13,422 nucleotides of DNA from Clostridia bacterium (GTDB lineage Bacteria; Bacillota_A; Clostridia; UMGS1883; HGM11501). The stretch spans positions 1 through 13,422 of the forward strand of contig JAFXHP010000050.1 in assembly GCA_017536285.1 (NCBI GenBank), in the 5' to 3' direction. Below the pieces are notes generated by a model. The model was not told the DNA's origin. It worked only from the letters and a program-made list of their open reading frames with translations, and did not search any database. The position numbers and the translations under genes were made by a program. Below, in pieces: positions 6,813-13,422 of this stretch; the stretch's first letter is position 1; every line of letters starts with the position of its first letter.

Positions 6813-6851
6813 AAAAAACCTTCCGACAGATATAATTCTATCAGAAGGTTT
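6813..6851 (-). terminator. Rho-independent terminator of the mnmE-mnmG-rsmG operon
   Basis: A 15-bp stem (6816-6830 with 6837-6851), including two G-U pairs on the minus-strand RNA, closes a six-base loop. It is followed on the minus strand by a run of six T. It begins about 46 bp after the rsmG stop codon. Confidence 0.88.
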
Positions 6852-6863
6852 AAGTTTTGTAAA
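6835..6863 (-). promoter_or_regulatory. Putative noc promoter overlapping the rsmG terminator
   Basis: On the minus strand there is TTTACA (6858-6863), a 17-bp spacer, and TAGAAT (6835-6840), one mismatch from consensus in each box. The -10 lies in the ascending arm and loop edge of the terminator hairpin. A transcript starting near 6828 would contain only the descending arm and could not form the terminator. This is a sequence-based prediction. Confidence 0.5.
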
Positions 6864-6897
6864 TTAAATTCGTTCGCCAAAATAGGCTAAAGATGTG

Positions 6898-7575
6898 TCA
6901 TTTAATCGGCTGTTTTGACGCTTTACCGGATTTTCTCGGATACAAAGACGGAGTTTGCGATATTTTTTTAATACAAACTATGGTGTGGGGAATTTCTCCG
7001 GGGAGAACAACGTTGTAAATTTTGTCTATTTCTCCGCCAAGCACGGTTATTGCCGTTTTTGCGTCTTCTATTTCATCATCCGGAGTAGGGCCTTTTAATG
7101 CAATAAATGAACCTCCAACCTTTACAAGGGGCAAGCACCATTCAGAAAGCGAAGAAAGATTAGCAACTGCACGGGCTGTAGCTATATCAAAGCTTTCTCT
7201 TAATAACTTATCCTGTCCTGCTTCCTCGGCACGCATATGAATACACTCAAAATCCGAAAGAGAAAGCTCTTCCTTTATGGTTTTAAGAAAGTTTATCCTC
7301 TTTAAAAGTGCATCTATCGCCGTGAGATGAATATTCCTTTTTGCTATTTTTATGGGAAGTCCCGGAAAACCGGCTCCGCTTCCAACATCGGCAACCTTCG
7401 CTCCGTCCGGAATAAGAGAAAAGGAGAGAGGAGTAAGACAGTCAAGATAATGCTTTATTTTTATTTCTTCAATATCCGTTATGGCTGTAAGATTCATAAC
7501 TTCATTATAAGAAAGAAGCAATTTCGTGTATTTACCGAAAAGTTCTTCCGCATCATCAGGCAATTTTATCCCCAT
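6898..7575 (-). CDS. rsmG: 16S rRNA (guanine-N7) methyltransferase RsmG (GidB)
   Basis: RsmG methylates N7 of the 16S rRNA guanine equivalent to E. coli G527; loss gives low-level streptomycin resistance in several bacteria. From the conventional ATG the protein has 225 residues, with the signature YNEVMNLTAITD (23-34), the SAM-binding loop VADVGSGAGFPGLPIKIA (61-78) and the typical C-terminal YPRKSGKASKQP. The start is doubtful. Beginning at 7575 leaves out most of the first helix of the family, while the frame stays open upstream and encodes ILIKEALKMGIKL. The only good Shine-Dalgarno sequence (7609-7616) is 9 bases before an ATT at 7597-7599, which would give 233 residues. It is the third gene of the mnmE-mnmG-rsmG operon, starting 29 bp after mnmG as written, and is followed by the terminator at 6813-6851. 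Confidence 0.94.
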   Translation of the reverse strand: MGIKLPDDAEELFGKYTKLLLSYNEVMNLTAITDIEEIKIKHYLDCLTPLSFSLIPDGAKVADVGSGAGFPGLPIKIAKRNIHLTAIDALLKRINFLKTIKEELSLSDFECIHMRAEEAGQDKLLRESFDIATARAVANLSSLSEWCLPLVKVGGSFIALKGPTPDDEIEDAKTAITVLGGEIDKIYNVVLPGEIPHTIVCIKKISQTPSLYPRKSGKASKQPIK

Positions 7576-7604
7576 TTTAAGAGCTTCTTTTATTAAAATT
7601 TTAA

Positions 7605-9482
7605 TCAGCTCCTTTTCATCTGTTCAATATAAATAAGCAAAACCGTAATATCCGCAGGAGAAACGCCGGATATTCTGGACGCCTGGCCGAAGTTTTCGGG
7701 ACGGTTCTTCATAAGCTTTTCTGCAGCTTCTCTTTTAAGGCCCTTTACATCGGCATAGTCAATATCTTCCGGAATTTTCTTGTTTTCCAGCTTTTTGAAT
7801 GCTTTTACCTGTTCAATCTGCATCTTTATATAGCCGTCATACTTAACTGCAACATTCACTTCCTCTGTTATGTAATAGGGAAGAGAAGGCCTCTTTTTAT
7901 CAATGGGAGCCAATAAAAAATAGTCAAGCTCGGGACGGCGGATAAGCTCACCCAGTTTAAAGCCGGTGGTTAACGGCGTGCTTCCGTGTTCTGCCAAAAG
8001 AGCGTTTACTTCAGCGGAAGGAGGGATGTTTTCATGTTCAACACGGTCTATCTCCGCATTTACCGCTTCCTGCTTGGATATAAATTCCTTATATCTTTCT
8101 TCGGATATAAGTCCTATTTTATAACCCTTTTCGGTTAAACGGATATCTGCATTATCCTGACGGAGTAAAAGACGGTATTCCGCACGGGAAGTCAGCATTC
8201 TGTAAGGCTCCATTGTTCCTTTGATTGTTAAATCGTCTATCAAAACTCCTATATATGCTTCGGAACGGTCTAAGGTAAAAGGTTCTTCGCCCTTTATTTT
8301 AAGTGCGGCATTTATTCCCGCAATAAGTCCCTGTGCGGCTGCTTCCTCGTATCCGGAGCTTCCGTTAAACTGACCTGCTCCGTACAGGCCTTCAATTTCC
8401 TTAAATTCCAGCGTTGCTTTAAGCTGTGTCGGATCTAAACAGTCATACTCAATGGCATAAGCATTTCGCTGAAGTTCTGCCTTTTCCAAGCCTTTGATGG
8501 TTCTGTACATCTGAAGCTGAACCTCTTCAGGTAAGCTTGATGACATACCCTGAATATAAAGCTCTTCCGTGTTGAGTCCCATAGGCTCCACAAATATTTG
8601 ATGACGCTCCTTGTGAGCAAAACGAACCACTTTATCCTCAATTGAAGGGCAATATCTGGGACCTGTTCCCTCAATTGAATGATTGAAAAGGGGAGCACGG
8701 TCAATGTTATCCATTATAATTTTGTGGGTTTCGGGATTTGTGTAGGTTAAGTAACACTCAACCTCGCTTCTCCTGGGATTTTTGGTTTCAAAGGAGAAGG
8801 GCAGAGGAGGATCCTTTTCCTCCTGAAGCTCCATCTTTGAAAAATCCACGCTTCTTCTGTTTATTCTTGCAGGAGTTCCTGTTTTGAAACGAAGAAGCTT
8901 AATCCCCTTATCTATAAGACATTTTGACAAGCTGTTTGCAGGCATCATACCGTCGGGACCGCCTTCGTACTGAAGTTCCCCTATTACAATTTTTCCTTTA
9001 AGATAGGTACCCGTTGCGATAATACAGCTTTTTGTTTCATAATATGCACCCATGTTGGTTTTTACGCCAACTACCTTATCCCCGTCAAATACAATTTCAG
9101 TAACTTCAGCCTGCTTAAGTTCAAGATTTTCCTGAAGTTCCAATGTCTGTTTCATTCTTTCACGATAACGCATACGGTCAATCTGAGCACGAAGAGAATG
9201 AACAGCAGGGCCTTTTCCCAGATTAAGCATTTTTATTTGGATATAAGTTTCGTCTGCCGCTTTACCCATTTCACCGCCCAGAGCATCAATTTCTCTTACA
9301 AGATGTCCCTTTGCCGTTCCTCCTATATGAGGATTACAAGGCATGTTGGCAACGGCATCAAGGTTAACTGAAAAAATAACAACCTTCATGCCAAGTCTTG
9401 CGGCAGAAAGTGCCGCTTCACAGCCCGCATGGCCCGCTCCTATTACAACTACATCGTATTTACCCGCATTAAAATATTCCAT
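7605..9482 (-). CDS. mnmG: tRNA uridine-5-carboxymethylaminomethyl modification protein MnmG (GidA)
   Basis: A 625-residue FAD-dependent enzyme of normal family length. With MnmE it installs the (carboxymethyl)aminomethyl group at C5 of the wobble uridine of certain tRNAs. The N-terminal FAD-binding motif is [20 protein letters not shown] (about 12-31). It is followed by [27 protein letters not shown] with the conserved cysteine, then [11 protein letters not shown]. The MnmG signature [21 protein letters not shown] is present, and the C-terminal helical domain ends with [17 protein letters not shown], the MnmE-interacting and tRNA-binding part. AAAGGA lies 7 bases before the ATG. It sits 22 bp after mnmE, so the two partners of one complex are made together. 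Confidence 0.97.
   Translation of the reverse strand: MEYFNAGKYDVVVIGAGHAGCEAALSAARLGMKVVIFSVNLDAVANMPCNPHIGGTAKGHLVREIDALGGEMGKAADETYIQIKMLNLGKGPAVHSLRAQIDRMRYRERMKQTLELQENLELKQAEVTEIVFDGDKVVGVKTNMGAYYETKSCIIATGTYLKGKIVIGELQYEGGPDGMMPANSLSKCLIDKGIKLLRFKTGTPARINRRSVDFSKMELQEEKDPPLPFSFETKNPRRSEVECYLTYTNPETHKIIMDNIDRAPLFNHSIEGTGPRYCPSIEDKVVRFAHKERHQIFVEPMGLNTEELYIQGMSSSLPEEVQLQMYRTIKGLEKAELQRNAYAIEYDCLDPTQLKATLEFKEIEGLYGAGQFNGSSGYEEAAAQGLIAGINAALKIKGEEPFTLDRSEAYIGVLIDDLTIKGTMEPYRMLTSRAEYRLLLRQDNADIRLTEKGYKIGLISEERYKEFISKQEAVNAEIDRVEHENIPPSAEVNALLAEHGSTPLTTGFKLGELIRRPELDYFLLAPIDKKRPSLPYYITEEVNVAVKYDGYIKMQIEQVKAFKKLENKKIPEDIDYADVKGLKREAAEKLMKNRPENFGQASRISGVSPADITVLLIYIEQMKRS
7609..7616 (-). promoter_or_regulatory. 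rsmG ribosome binding site pointing to an ATT start
   Basis: AAAAGGAG on the minus strand lies in the last codons of mnmG. It is 9 bases from ATT (7597-7599) but 33 bases from the ATG at 7575. The nearer ATG has only a weak AGAAG-like sequence in front of it. Confidence 0.5.
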
Positions 9483-9504
9483 AATAATATCCTTTCAACG
9501 GAAA

Positions 9505-10851
9505 TTATTTTCCTATACAGAATTTTGAGAAAACCTCGCCTATAACTTCATCTGATACTGTCATACCGGTAATTTCTCCGAGATGAGTAACAGCCGCTTC
9601 CAGATTTATATAAGCAAAATCTTCTGTCAGTCCACTCTCTAAAACCTTAATTGCTTCGCCTATGGCAGAATCGGCCATAATTGCAGCTTCTTTATGACGC
9701 TCGTTTGTAATCATAACCACATCTTCCGAAAAATCCGAACCCATAAGAAGGTCATAAATTTTTTTCTTAAGTTCATCGATTCCCGTTTTTTCCTTTACAG
9801 AAATATATACCGCATCTTCTTCACTTGGCAGAAAACATTTACTTTCAAGTTCCGATTTATTTACAACGGTAATATGCGGCTTATCTTTAACAAGTTCTAA
9901 AATTTCCGCATCGTTTTCATCAAACAATCTTCCATTATCGGTTATAAAAAGACAAATATCTGCATTTTTAATATAATCTCTTGCCTTTTTTACACCTATT
10001 TTTTCAACCGTGTCTGCATCTTCTCTTATACCTGCTGTATCAGCAAGGCGAATCGGAATATCAAAAATATTTATATATTCTTCAATTATATCTCTGGTTG
10101 TACCTTCAATTTCAGTAACTATGGCTTTTTCCTCACCTGCAAGTTCATTGAGAAGTGAACTTTTACCCACATTCGGTTTTCCGCAAATAGCACAAATTGC
10201 ACCTTCTCTTAAAATAATGCCTTTATCGGCATTTTTTATAAGATTTTCCGTTTTCTCCTTTATAAGAGAAAGACCAAGTTTTATGTTTACTCCCGACAAG
10301 CTGTCCGCATCCTCATCAGGAAAATCTGTGGAAACGGAAATATAACTCATTATTTCGAGGATTTCACGCCTTATCTCGTTTATTCCCTCAGATAATTTTC
10401 CCGAAAGCTGATTTACAGCTGTGCTTCTTGCAAGGTCAGTTTTTGAATCTATAATATCGGCAACGGCTTCGGCTTTTGATAAATCAATTCTTCCGTTCAA
10501 AAAAGCACGCATGGTAAATTCACCGGCTTTTGCCGCTCTGGCACCTGCCTTAATTACCGCTTCAAGAGTTCTTTTTGCAGGAATTATTCCTCCATGAACA
10601 GATAATTCAACAACATTTTCTGCAGTAAAGCTTTTTGGTGCACGCATAACCGAACAAAGACACTCATCAATAAGTATATCTCCATCATAAACGTGACCGT
10701 ATAAAATGCGGTGACTTTCCGAATCTTCAGTTTTTATTTTACCTTTAAACACCTTATCTGCTATCTTAAATGCATCATCACCGCTTATTCTTATAACGGC
10801 AATTCCACCTTTTTGCATAGCTGTGCTTATTGCGGCAATTGTTTCTGCCAT
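9505..10851 (-). CDS. mnmE: tRNA modification GTPase MnmE (TrmE)
   Basis: A 448-residue GTPase that, with MnmG, modifies wobble uridine in tRNA. The N-terminal formyl-THF-binding domain begins MAETIAAISTAMQKGGIAVIRISG. The inserted G domain has G1 GKPNVGKSS, G2 TTRD, G3 DTAG and G4 NKSE (NKxD is usual, so Glu replaces Asp). The C-terminus ends in FCIGK, the conserved catalytic-cysteine motif. I use the start at 10851 because AAAGG lies 7 bases upstream and the residue pattern matches the family; the in-frame ATG at 10875 adds eight residues (MEKEKGDF) that look like translated ribosome-binding-site sequence. It opens the mnmE-mnmG-rsmG operon after the jag terminator. I found no convincing -35/-10 pair in the 110 bp upstream. 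Confidence 0.96.
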   Translation of the reverse strand: MAETIAAISTAMQKGGIAVIRISGDDAFKIADKVFKGKIKTEDSESHRILYGHVYDGDILIDECLCSVMRAPKSFTAENVVELSVHGGIIPAKRTLEAVIKAGARAAKAGEFTMRAFLNGRIDLSKAEAVADIIDSKTDLARSTAVNQLSGKLSEGINEIRREILEIMSYISVSTDFPDEDADSLSGVNIKLGLSLIKEKTENLIKNADKGIILREGAICAICGKPNVGKSSLLNELAGEEKAIVTEIEGTTRDIIEEYINIFDIPIRLADTAGIREDADTVEKIGVKKARDYIKNADICLFITDNGRLFDENDAEILELVKDKPHITVVNKSELESKCFLPSEEDAVYISVKEKTGIDELKKKIYDLLMGSDFSEDVVMITNERHKEAAIMADSAIGEAIKVLESGLTEDFAYINLEAAVTHLGEITGMTVSDEVIGEVFSKFCIGK

Positions 10852-10960
10852 AAAATCACCTTTTTCTTTTTCCAAACATTCTTAAAGTAAGGTAAATCTT
10901 TCGAACTCAAACTCGTCGTCATATTTTTATACGGTAGAGATTGAATTTGGAAGAAGCAGA

Positions 10961-10995
10961 TAAAACGCCGTGAAAACTACTCTTTTCACGGCGTT
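10961..10995 (-). terminator. Rho-independent terminator after jag
   Basis: A 13-bp perfect stem (10964-10976 with 10983-10995, core AACGCCGTGAAAA) closes a six-base loop and is followed on the minus strand by TTTTATC. It lies about 90 bp beyond the jag stop and separates the rpmH operon from the mnmE operon. Confidence 0.8.
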
Positions 10996-11083
10996 AATTC
11001 GTTTTCACAAAAAAGCTTTATAAAAACCTTTTCATATAGATTAAATATAATTTTATCTGCGTTTGACTTACTTTTTGGATATT

Positions 11084-11731
11084 TTAGTCTCTGTAAGTTC
11101 CTGCCATACCCTTATATGCAACAACAACTTTTCTGTTGGGTTCTTCACCTATAGAATATGTTGTCACACCGGGATATTCCTGCAGAGCCTCGTGAATTAT
11201 TCTTCTTTCATAAGGATTTTTAGGCTCTATAATCATGTTTTTCTTATATTTTGTAGCCTTGGCTGCAGTTCTCTTTGCAAGAGTGACAAGAGCCTCTTCA
11301 CGTCTTTCTCTGTAATTTTCAGCGTCAAGAGTAACTTTTATATAATCTTCTGTTTCCTTGTTTACAAAAATGTTTGTAAGATACTGAAGTGCATCAAGTG
11401 TCTCCCCACGGCGGCCTATCAAAAGACCTAAGCCTTCGCCCTTAAGCTCAATTGACATCTTCTTTTCTTCATCATTGTAAACTGTTTCAAATTCTGTATC
11501 CATACCAAGCTTTTCGGTAATATTTTTAAGGAAAGTTTCAGCTTTTTTACTATCATCTTCCTTAATAACAGTAACTCTTACCTTTACTTCTTTACTTCCC
11601 AATAATCCGAAAAGTCCCTTGGATTCTTCAAGAATTTCAATATCAACATTTTCCTTTGTTGTATTAAGCTCTTTTAAAGCTGTTTCAACCGCTTCATCAA
11701 CGGTTTTTGCCTTTATTTCCACAAATTTCAT
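11084..11731 (-). CDS. khpB: RNA-binding protein Jag / KhpB (Jag_N, KH and R3H domains)
   Basis: A 215-residue protein with the three-part architecture of Jag/KhpB. An N-terminal Jag_N domain (about 1-55) contains KGLFGLLGSKEVKV. A KH domain (about 78-135) has the GxxG loop in GLLIGRRGETLDALQYL (102-118). A C-terminal R3H domain (about 150-212) has ERRIIHEAL (175-183). KhpB binds RNA, usually with KhpA, and affects cell elongation and division in Gram-positive bacteria. Its ATG overlaps the yidC TGA by four bases (ATGA), so the two should be translationally coupled. AGGG lies about 8 bases before the ATG. It is the last gene of the rpmH operon. Confidence 0.94.
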   Translation of the reverse strand: MKFVEIKAKTVDEAVETALKELNTTKENVDIEILEESKGLFGLLGSKEVKVRVTVIKEDDSKKAETFLKNITEKLGMDTEFETVYNDEEKKMSIELKGEGLGLLIGRRGETLDALQYLTNIFVNKETEDYIKVTLDAENYRERREEALVTLAKRTAAKATKYKKNMIIEPKNPYERRIIHEALQEYPGVTTYSIGEEPNRKVVVAYKGMAGTYRD

Positions 11732-12636
11732 TTGTTTTTCCCTTTTCCCTTCTTCTCTTTAATCCCGAAATCTTCATTCTCATACTTCTTCTCATAATAC
11801 TTTGTTAAAATTACCATCTGAAGAACAGAGAACATTGTGCTGACAAACCAATAAAGACCAATTCCTGCAGGAAGAGTATATGTGAAAAATGCTGTCATAA
11901 GGGGCATCATCAGATTCATCATTTTCATCTGCTGAGCCTGCTCTTCGCTCATGGGATTAAGCTTTTTTGATACCCAGTTTGAGAAAAATGCTGAACCTGT
12001 TGCAAGTGCAACCACAATCAAAAGCAATTTATCATCGCTGGGAGATTTTGATAAATCCATTCCGAGGAAATTGAAATCGATAAGACTGAACTCAGAAGCT
12101 ATCTTTATTTCAAAATCCTTTACTTTTTCGGTTAAAAAGGCAACAATTTCTTTAATTTCAGTAAGTGAAGAAAAATCAACCTCGCCGGCAACTTTAGAAA
12201 GTTTTTCAATTACAACTTCTTTTGCAATCTCACCTTTTTTTACCATATCATCAAGCTTTAATGCAGGAGTTATTCTTAAAAACCAGGTTACCGGAGCCTG
12301 AATAACTCTGTAGAAAGCCAAAAGTATGGGAAGCTGAATTAAAAGAGGAAGACAACCACCCATCGGATTTACTCCGTACTTCTGATAAAGCTTCATGGTT
12401 TCTTCGTTTAATTTTTCTTTATCGTTTTTATATTTTGCCTGAATTCTCTCAAGTTCAGGTCTTATTTTCTTGGTTTTAACAGTTGTTTTCTGTTGTTTTA
12501 TTCCGAGAGGAAAAAGAATTACTTTAATAATAAGTGTAAACAGAATAACAGCCAGACCGTAATCCTTAGTAAAATCATAAATAGGATTAATTACAAAACT
12601 AAGGATGTTTGCAAAAAAGTTAAGTATTTTAATCAC
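11728..12636 (-). CDS. yidC: Membrane protein insertase YidC (SpoIIIJ/OxaA family)
   Basis: A 302-residue integral membrane protein that inserts and folds membrane proteins with or without SecYEG. Likely membrane segments are at about 27-46 (YGLAVILFTLIIKVILFPLG), 95-115, 203-221 and 240-279 (two crossings). The charged hairpin between the first two (about 47-92) and the motif MGGCLPLLIQLPILLAFYR are typical. The first core helix carries Lys38 where many homologues have the hydrophilic-groove Arg. There is no lipobox, unlike Bacillus SpoIIIJ. The C-terminus is lysine-rich. The start is uncertain. The GTG at 12636 shares its G with the Shine-Dalgarno AAGGAG and so is sterically implausible. 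The correctly spaced codon is ATA at 12625-12627, which gives a protein beginning with Leu-Asn-Phe after the initiator. It lies 28 bp after yidD. Confidence 0.95.
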   Translation of the reverse strand: MIKILNFFANILSFVINPIYDFTKDYGLAVILFTLIIKVILFPLGIKQQKTTVKTKKIRPELERIQAKYKNDKEKLNEETMKLYQKYGVNPMGGCLPLLIQLPILLAFYRVIQAPVTWFLRITPALKLDDMVKKGEIAKEVVIEKLSKVAGEVDFSSLTEIKEIVAFLTEKVKDFEIKIASEFSLIDFNFLGMDLSKSPSDDKLLLIVVALATGSAFFSNWVSKKLNPMSEEQAQQMKMMNLMMPLMTAFFTYTLPAGIGLYWFVSTMFSVLQMVILTKYYEKKYENEDFGIKEKKGKGKNK

Positions 12637-12641
12637 TCCTT
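12636..12641 (-). promoter_or_regulatory. yidC ribosome binding site that conflicts with the GTG start
   Basis: AAGGAG on the minus strand overlaps the GTG at 12634-12636 by one base. The next in-frame candidates are ATT, 2 bases after it, and ATA (12625-12627), 8 bases after it. The 8-base spacing matches other genes in this window. Confidence 0.55.
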
Positions 12642-12664
12642 ATAAAAATAAAAAACGGGGTGTC

Positions 12665-12877
12665 CTACGGCACAGGATCATAACCCCCGGGATTAAAAGG
12701 GTGACATTTCAGAATTCTTTTAACGGCTAAGAAGCCGCCCTTTAACGCACCGTACTTTTCGATAGCTTCATAGGCATACGCAGAACAAGTCGGATAAAAA
12801 CGGCATTTTGAAGAACCTAGTAAAGGTGATAAAAATTTTCTGTAAAGTCTGATAAAAAAAAGAAAAATTTTTTTCAT
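12665..12877 (-). CDS. yidD: Membrane protein insertion efficiency factor YidD
   Basis: A 70-residue protein, the usual size, with the family core [19 protein letters not shown] (21-39) containing two of the conserved cysteines. The third is in [15 protein letters not shown] at the C-terminus. An N-terminal amphipathic/hydrophobic stretch ([17 protein letters not shown]) should place it at the inner face of the membrane. YidD helps YidC-dependent insertion, and the two genes are adjacent here, as is usual. AAAGGA lies 8 bases before the ATG. It follows rnpA by 32 bp. Confidence 0.95.
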   Translation of the reverse strand: MKKIFLFFIRLYRKFLSPLLGSSKCRFYPTCSAYAYEAIEKYGALKGGFLAVKRILKCHPFNPGGYDPVP

Positions 12878-12909
12878 TAAAAAATCCTTTCCGAAAGTAA
12901 GAAAAACCG

Positions 12910-13239
12910 TTATTTAAGTTTTGCTTTCTCAAAAAGTTTACCCATTTCTTTTTTAACTTCAAAAAATCCTACCTCGGGCGTTTTCGTTCTTGCTACAAAA
13001 ACGAAATCATAACCCGAGGTGTATTTTTCAAAGAATCTGTAACTTTCTCTTATAAGCCTTTTGGCTCTGTTCCTTTTTACGGCCTTTCCGACCTTTTTGC
13101 TCACTGTAATTCCCATCCGGCTGTAAGGAAGACCGTTTGGCATTACATACATAATCAAAGCATAAGAAACGAGACAGTTACCTTTTTTGTAAATTTTTGA
13201 AAAAAGCGTATTTTTTTTAATTGACAGCGTATGTTCCAT
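12910..13239 (-). CDS. rnpA: Ribonuclease P protein component
   Basis: A 109-residue basic protein that assists the RNase P RNA in cutting the 5' leader from pre-tRNA. The family signature is clear: [24 protein letters not shown], containing the RNR motif ([12 protein letters not shown]), preceded by the N-terminal [14 protein letters not shown] hydrophobic beta core follows ([19 protein letters not shown]). The ribosome binding site is weak: only an AAAGAAAGAAG run lies about 12 bases before the ATG, so the protein may be made at lower level than L34 from the shared transcript. It follows rpmH by 30 bp. Confidence 0.95.
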   Translation of the reverse strand: MEHTLSIKKNTLFSKIYKKGNCLVSYALIMYVMPNGLPYSRMGITVSKKVGKAVKRNRAKRLIRESYRFFEKYTSGYDFVFVARTKTPEVGFFEVKKEMGKLFEKAKLK

Positions 13240-13269
13240 TAAAAAACTAACTTCTTTCTTTCACTCAGA

Positions 13270-13404
13270 TTAAGCAGAGAGTACTCTTCTGCCTTCTCTT
13301 CTTCTTCTTGCGAGAACTTTGCGACCGTTTTTAGTGCTCATTCTCTGTCTGAAACCGTGAACCTTTTTTCTCTTTAATTTGTTGGGCTGATATGTTCTAA
13401 TCAC
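13270..13404 (-). CDS. rpmH: 50S ribosomal protein L34
   Basis: A 44-residue, highly basic protein starting at GTG and reading [20 protein letters not shown], then [19 protein letters not shown], ending LSA before TAA. It matches L34 throughout (HGFRxRM, [12 protein letters not shown]), and 44 residues is the normal length. The GTG start is supported by a very strong Shine-Dalgarno sequence (AAGGAGG at 13413-13419) 8 bases upstream. It is the first gene of the rpmH-rnpA-yidD-yidC-jag operon. Its promoter, and by synteny dnaA on the opposite strand, lie beyond the right edge. Confidence 0.96.
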   Translation of the reverse strand: MIRTYQPNKLKRKKVHGFRQRMSTKNGRKVLARRRREGRRVLSA

Positions 13405-13410
13405 TAAAAA

Positions 13411-13420
13411 CACCTCCTTA
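13411..13420 (-). promoter_or_regulatory. Strong rpmH ribosome binding site
   Basis: TAAGGAGGTG on the minus strand is a near-perfect complement to the 3' end of 16S rRNA. It fixes the GTG at 13402-13404 as the L34 start. Confidence 0.85.
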
Positions 13421-13422
13421 AA

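Noticed and set aside
10852..10875. Longer MnmE starting at ATG 10875
   Set aside because: The added residues are translated ribosome-binding-site sequence; MnmE proteins normally begin just before the TIAAIST motif.
10956..11060. 10-bp inverted repeat (GCAGATAAAA / TTTTATCTGC) around the jag terminator, a possible miniature transposon
   Set aside because: The arms are short, end matching abruptly and have no flanking target duplication that I can see. It is probably chance.
11728..12636. Sec/lipoprotein signal peptide on YidC
   Set aside because: There is no cysteine lipobox near the N-terminus under either the GTG or the ATA start.
12640..12680. Terminator between yidD and yidC
   Set aside because: Only a 4-bp stem precedes the T run (on the minus strand), too weak to call, and the genes are 28 bp apart.
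1..13422. Noc-binding sites (ATTTCCCGGGAAAT-like) in the window
   Set aside because: I found TTTCCCGAA fragments, including in the 222-bp repeat, but no palindromic match.

Overview
The window looks like the origin-proximal chromosome of a low-to-mid GC Bacillota bacterium, most likely class Clostridia. This rests on gene order and protein character. Read on the minus strand from the right edge, the order is rpmH, rnpA, yidD, yidC, jag/khpB, mnmE, mnmG, rsmG, noc, parA (soj), parB (spo0J). This is the classic Firmicutes block beside dnaA/oriC. By synteny, dnaA and the origin should lie just past the right end; that part is inferred and not visible here. Almost everything is on the minus strand. 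The only plus-strand gene is a partial acetyltransferase at the left edge.

Layout from right to left. (1) 13404-11084: the ribosomal protein L34, RNase P protein, YidD, YidC and KhpB operon, closed by a hairpin terminator at 10961-10995. (2) 10851-6898: the mnmE-mnmG-rsmG tRNA/rRNA-modification operon, closed by a strong terminator at 6813-6851. A good promoter for the next gene, noc, is embedded in that terminator. (3) 6783-5968: noc, encoding a ParB paralogue. (4) 5936-5214: an unusual 750-bp intergenic region. It has a perfect parS site at each end, one of them inside a 40-bp perfect palindrome that also looks like the noc terminator. Between them lies a 222-bp-period tandem repeat full of hairpins, and then the parA promoter. 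(5) 5213-1543: parA, parB, an S-layer-homology (SLH) surface protein and upp, with gaps of only 10, 12 and 25 bp, apparently one operon ending at the terminator at 1374-1406. (6) 1260-1010: a roughly 50-bp-period tandem repeat, then a promoter and a SAM-dependent methyltransferase gene. (7) The 3' end of a GNAT acetyltransferase gene.

How the genes work together: RpmH, RnpA, YidD, YidC and KhpB link translation, tRNA maturation and membrane-protein insertion. MnmE and MnmG modify the tRNA wobble uridine, and RsmG methylates 16S rRNA. ParA, ParB and parS segregate the origin, and Noc protects the nucleoid from division. ParB and Noc carry the contrasting specificity residues expected for parS and for Noc-binding sites.

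The gene content is ordinary. The less ordinary points are the repeat-filled region between the two parS sites, the parS/terminator fusion, the promoter inside a terminator, the parAB-SLH-upp operon, and two genes (yidC and rsmG) whose Shine-Dalgarno sequences point to AUA/AUU rather than to the nearest conventional start codon.
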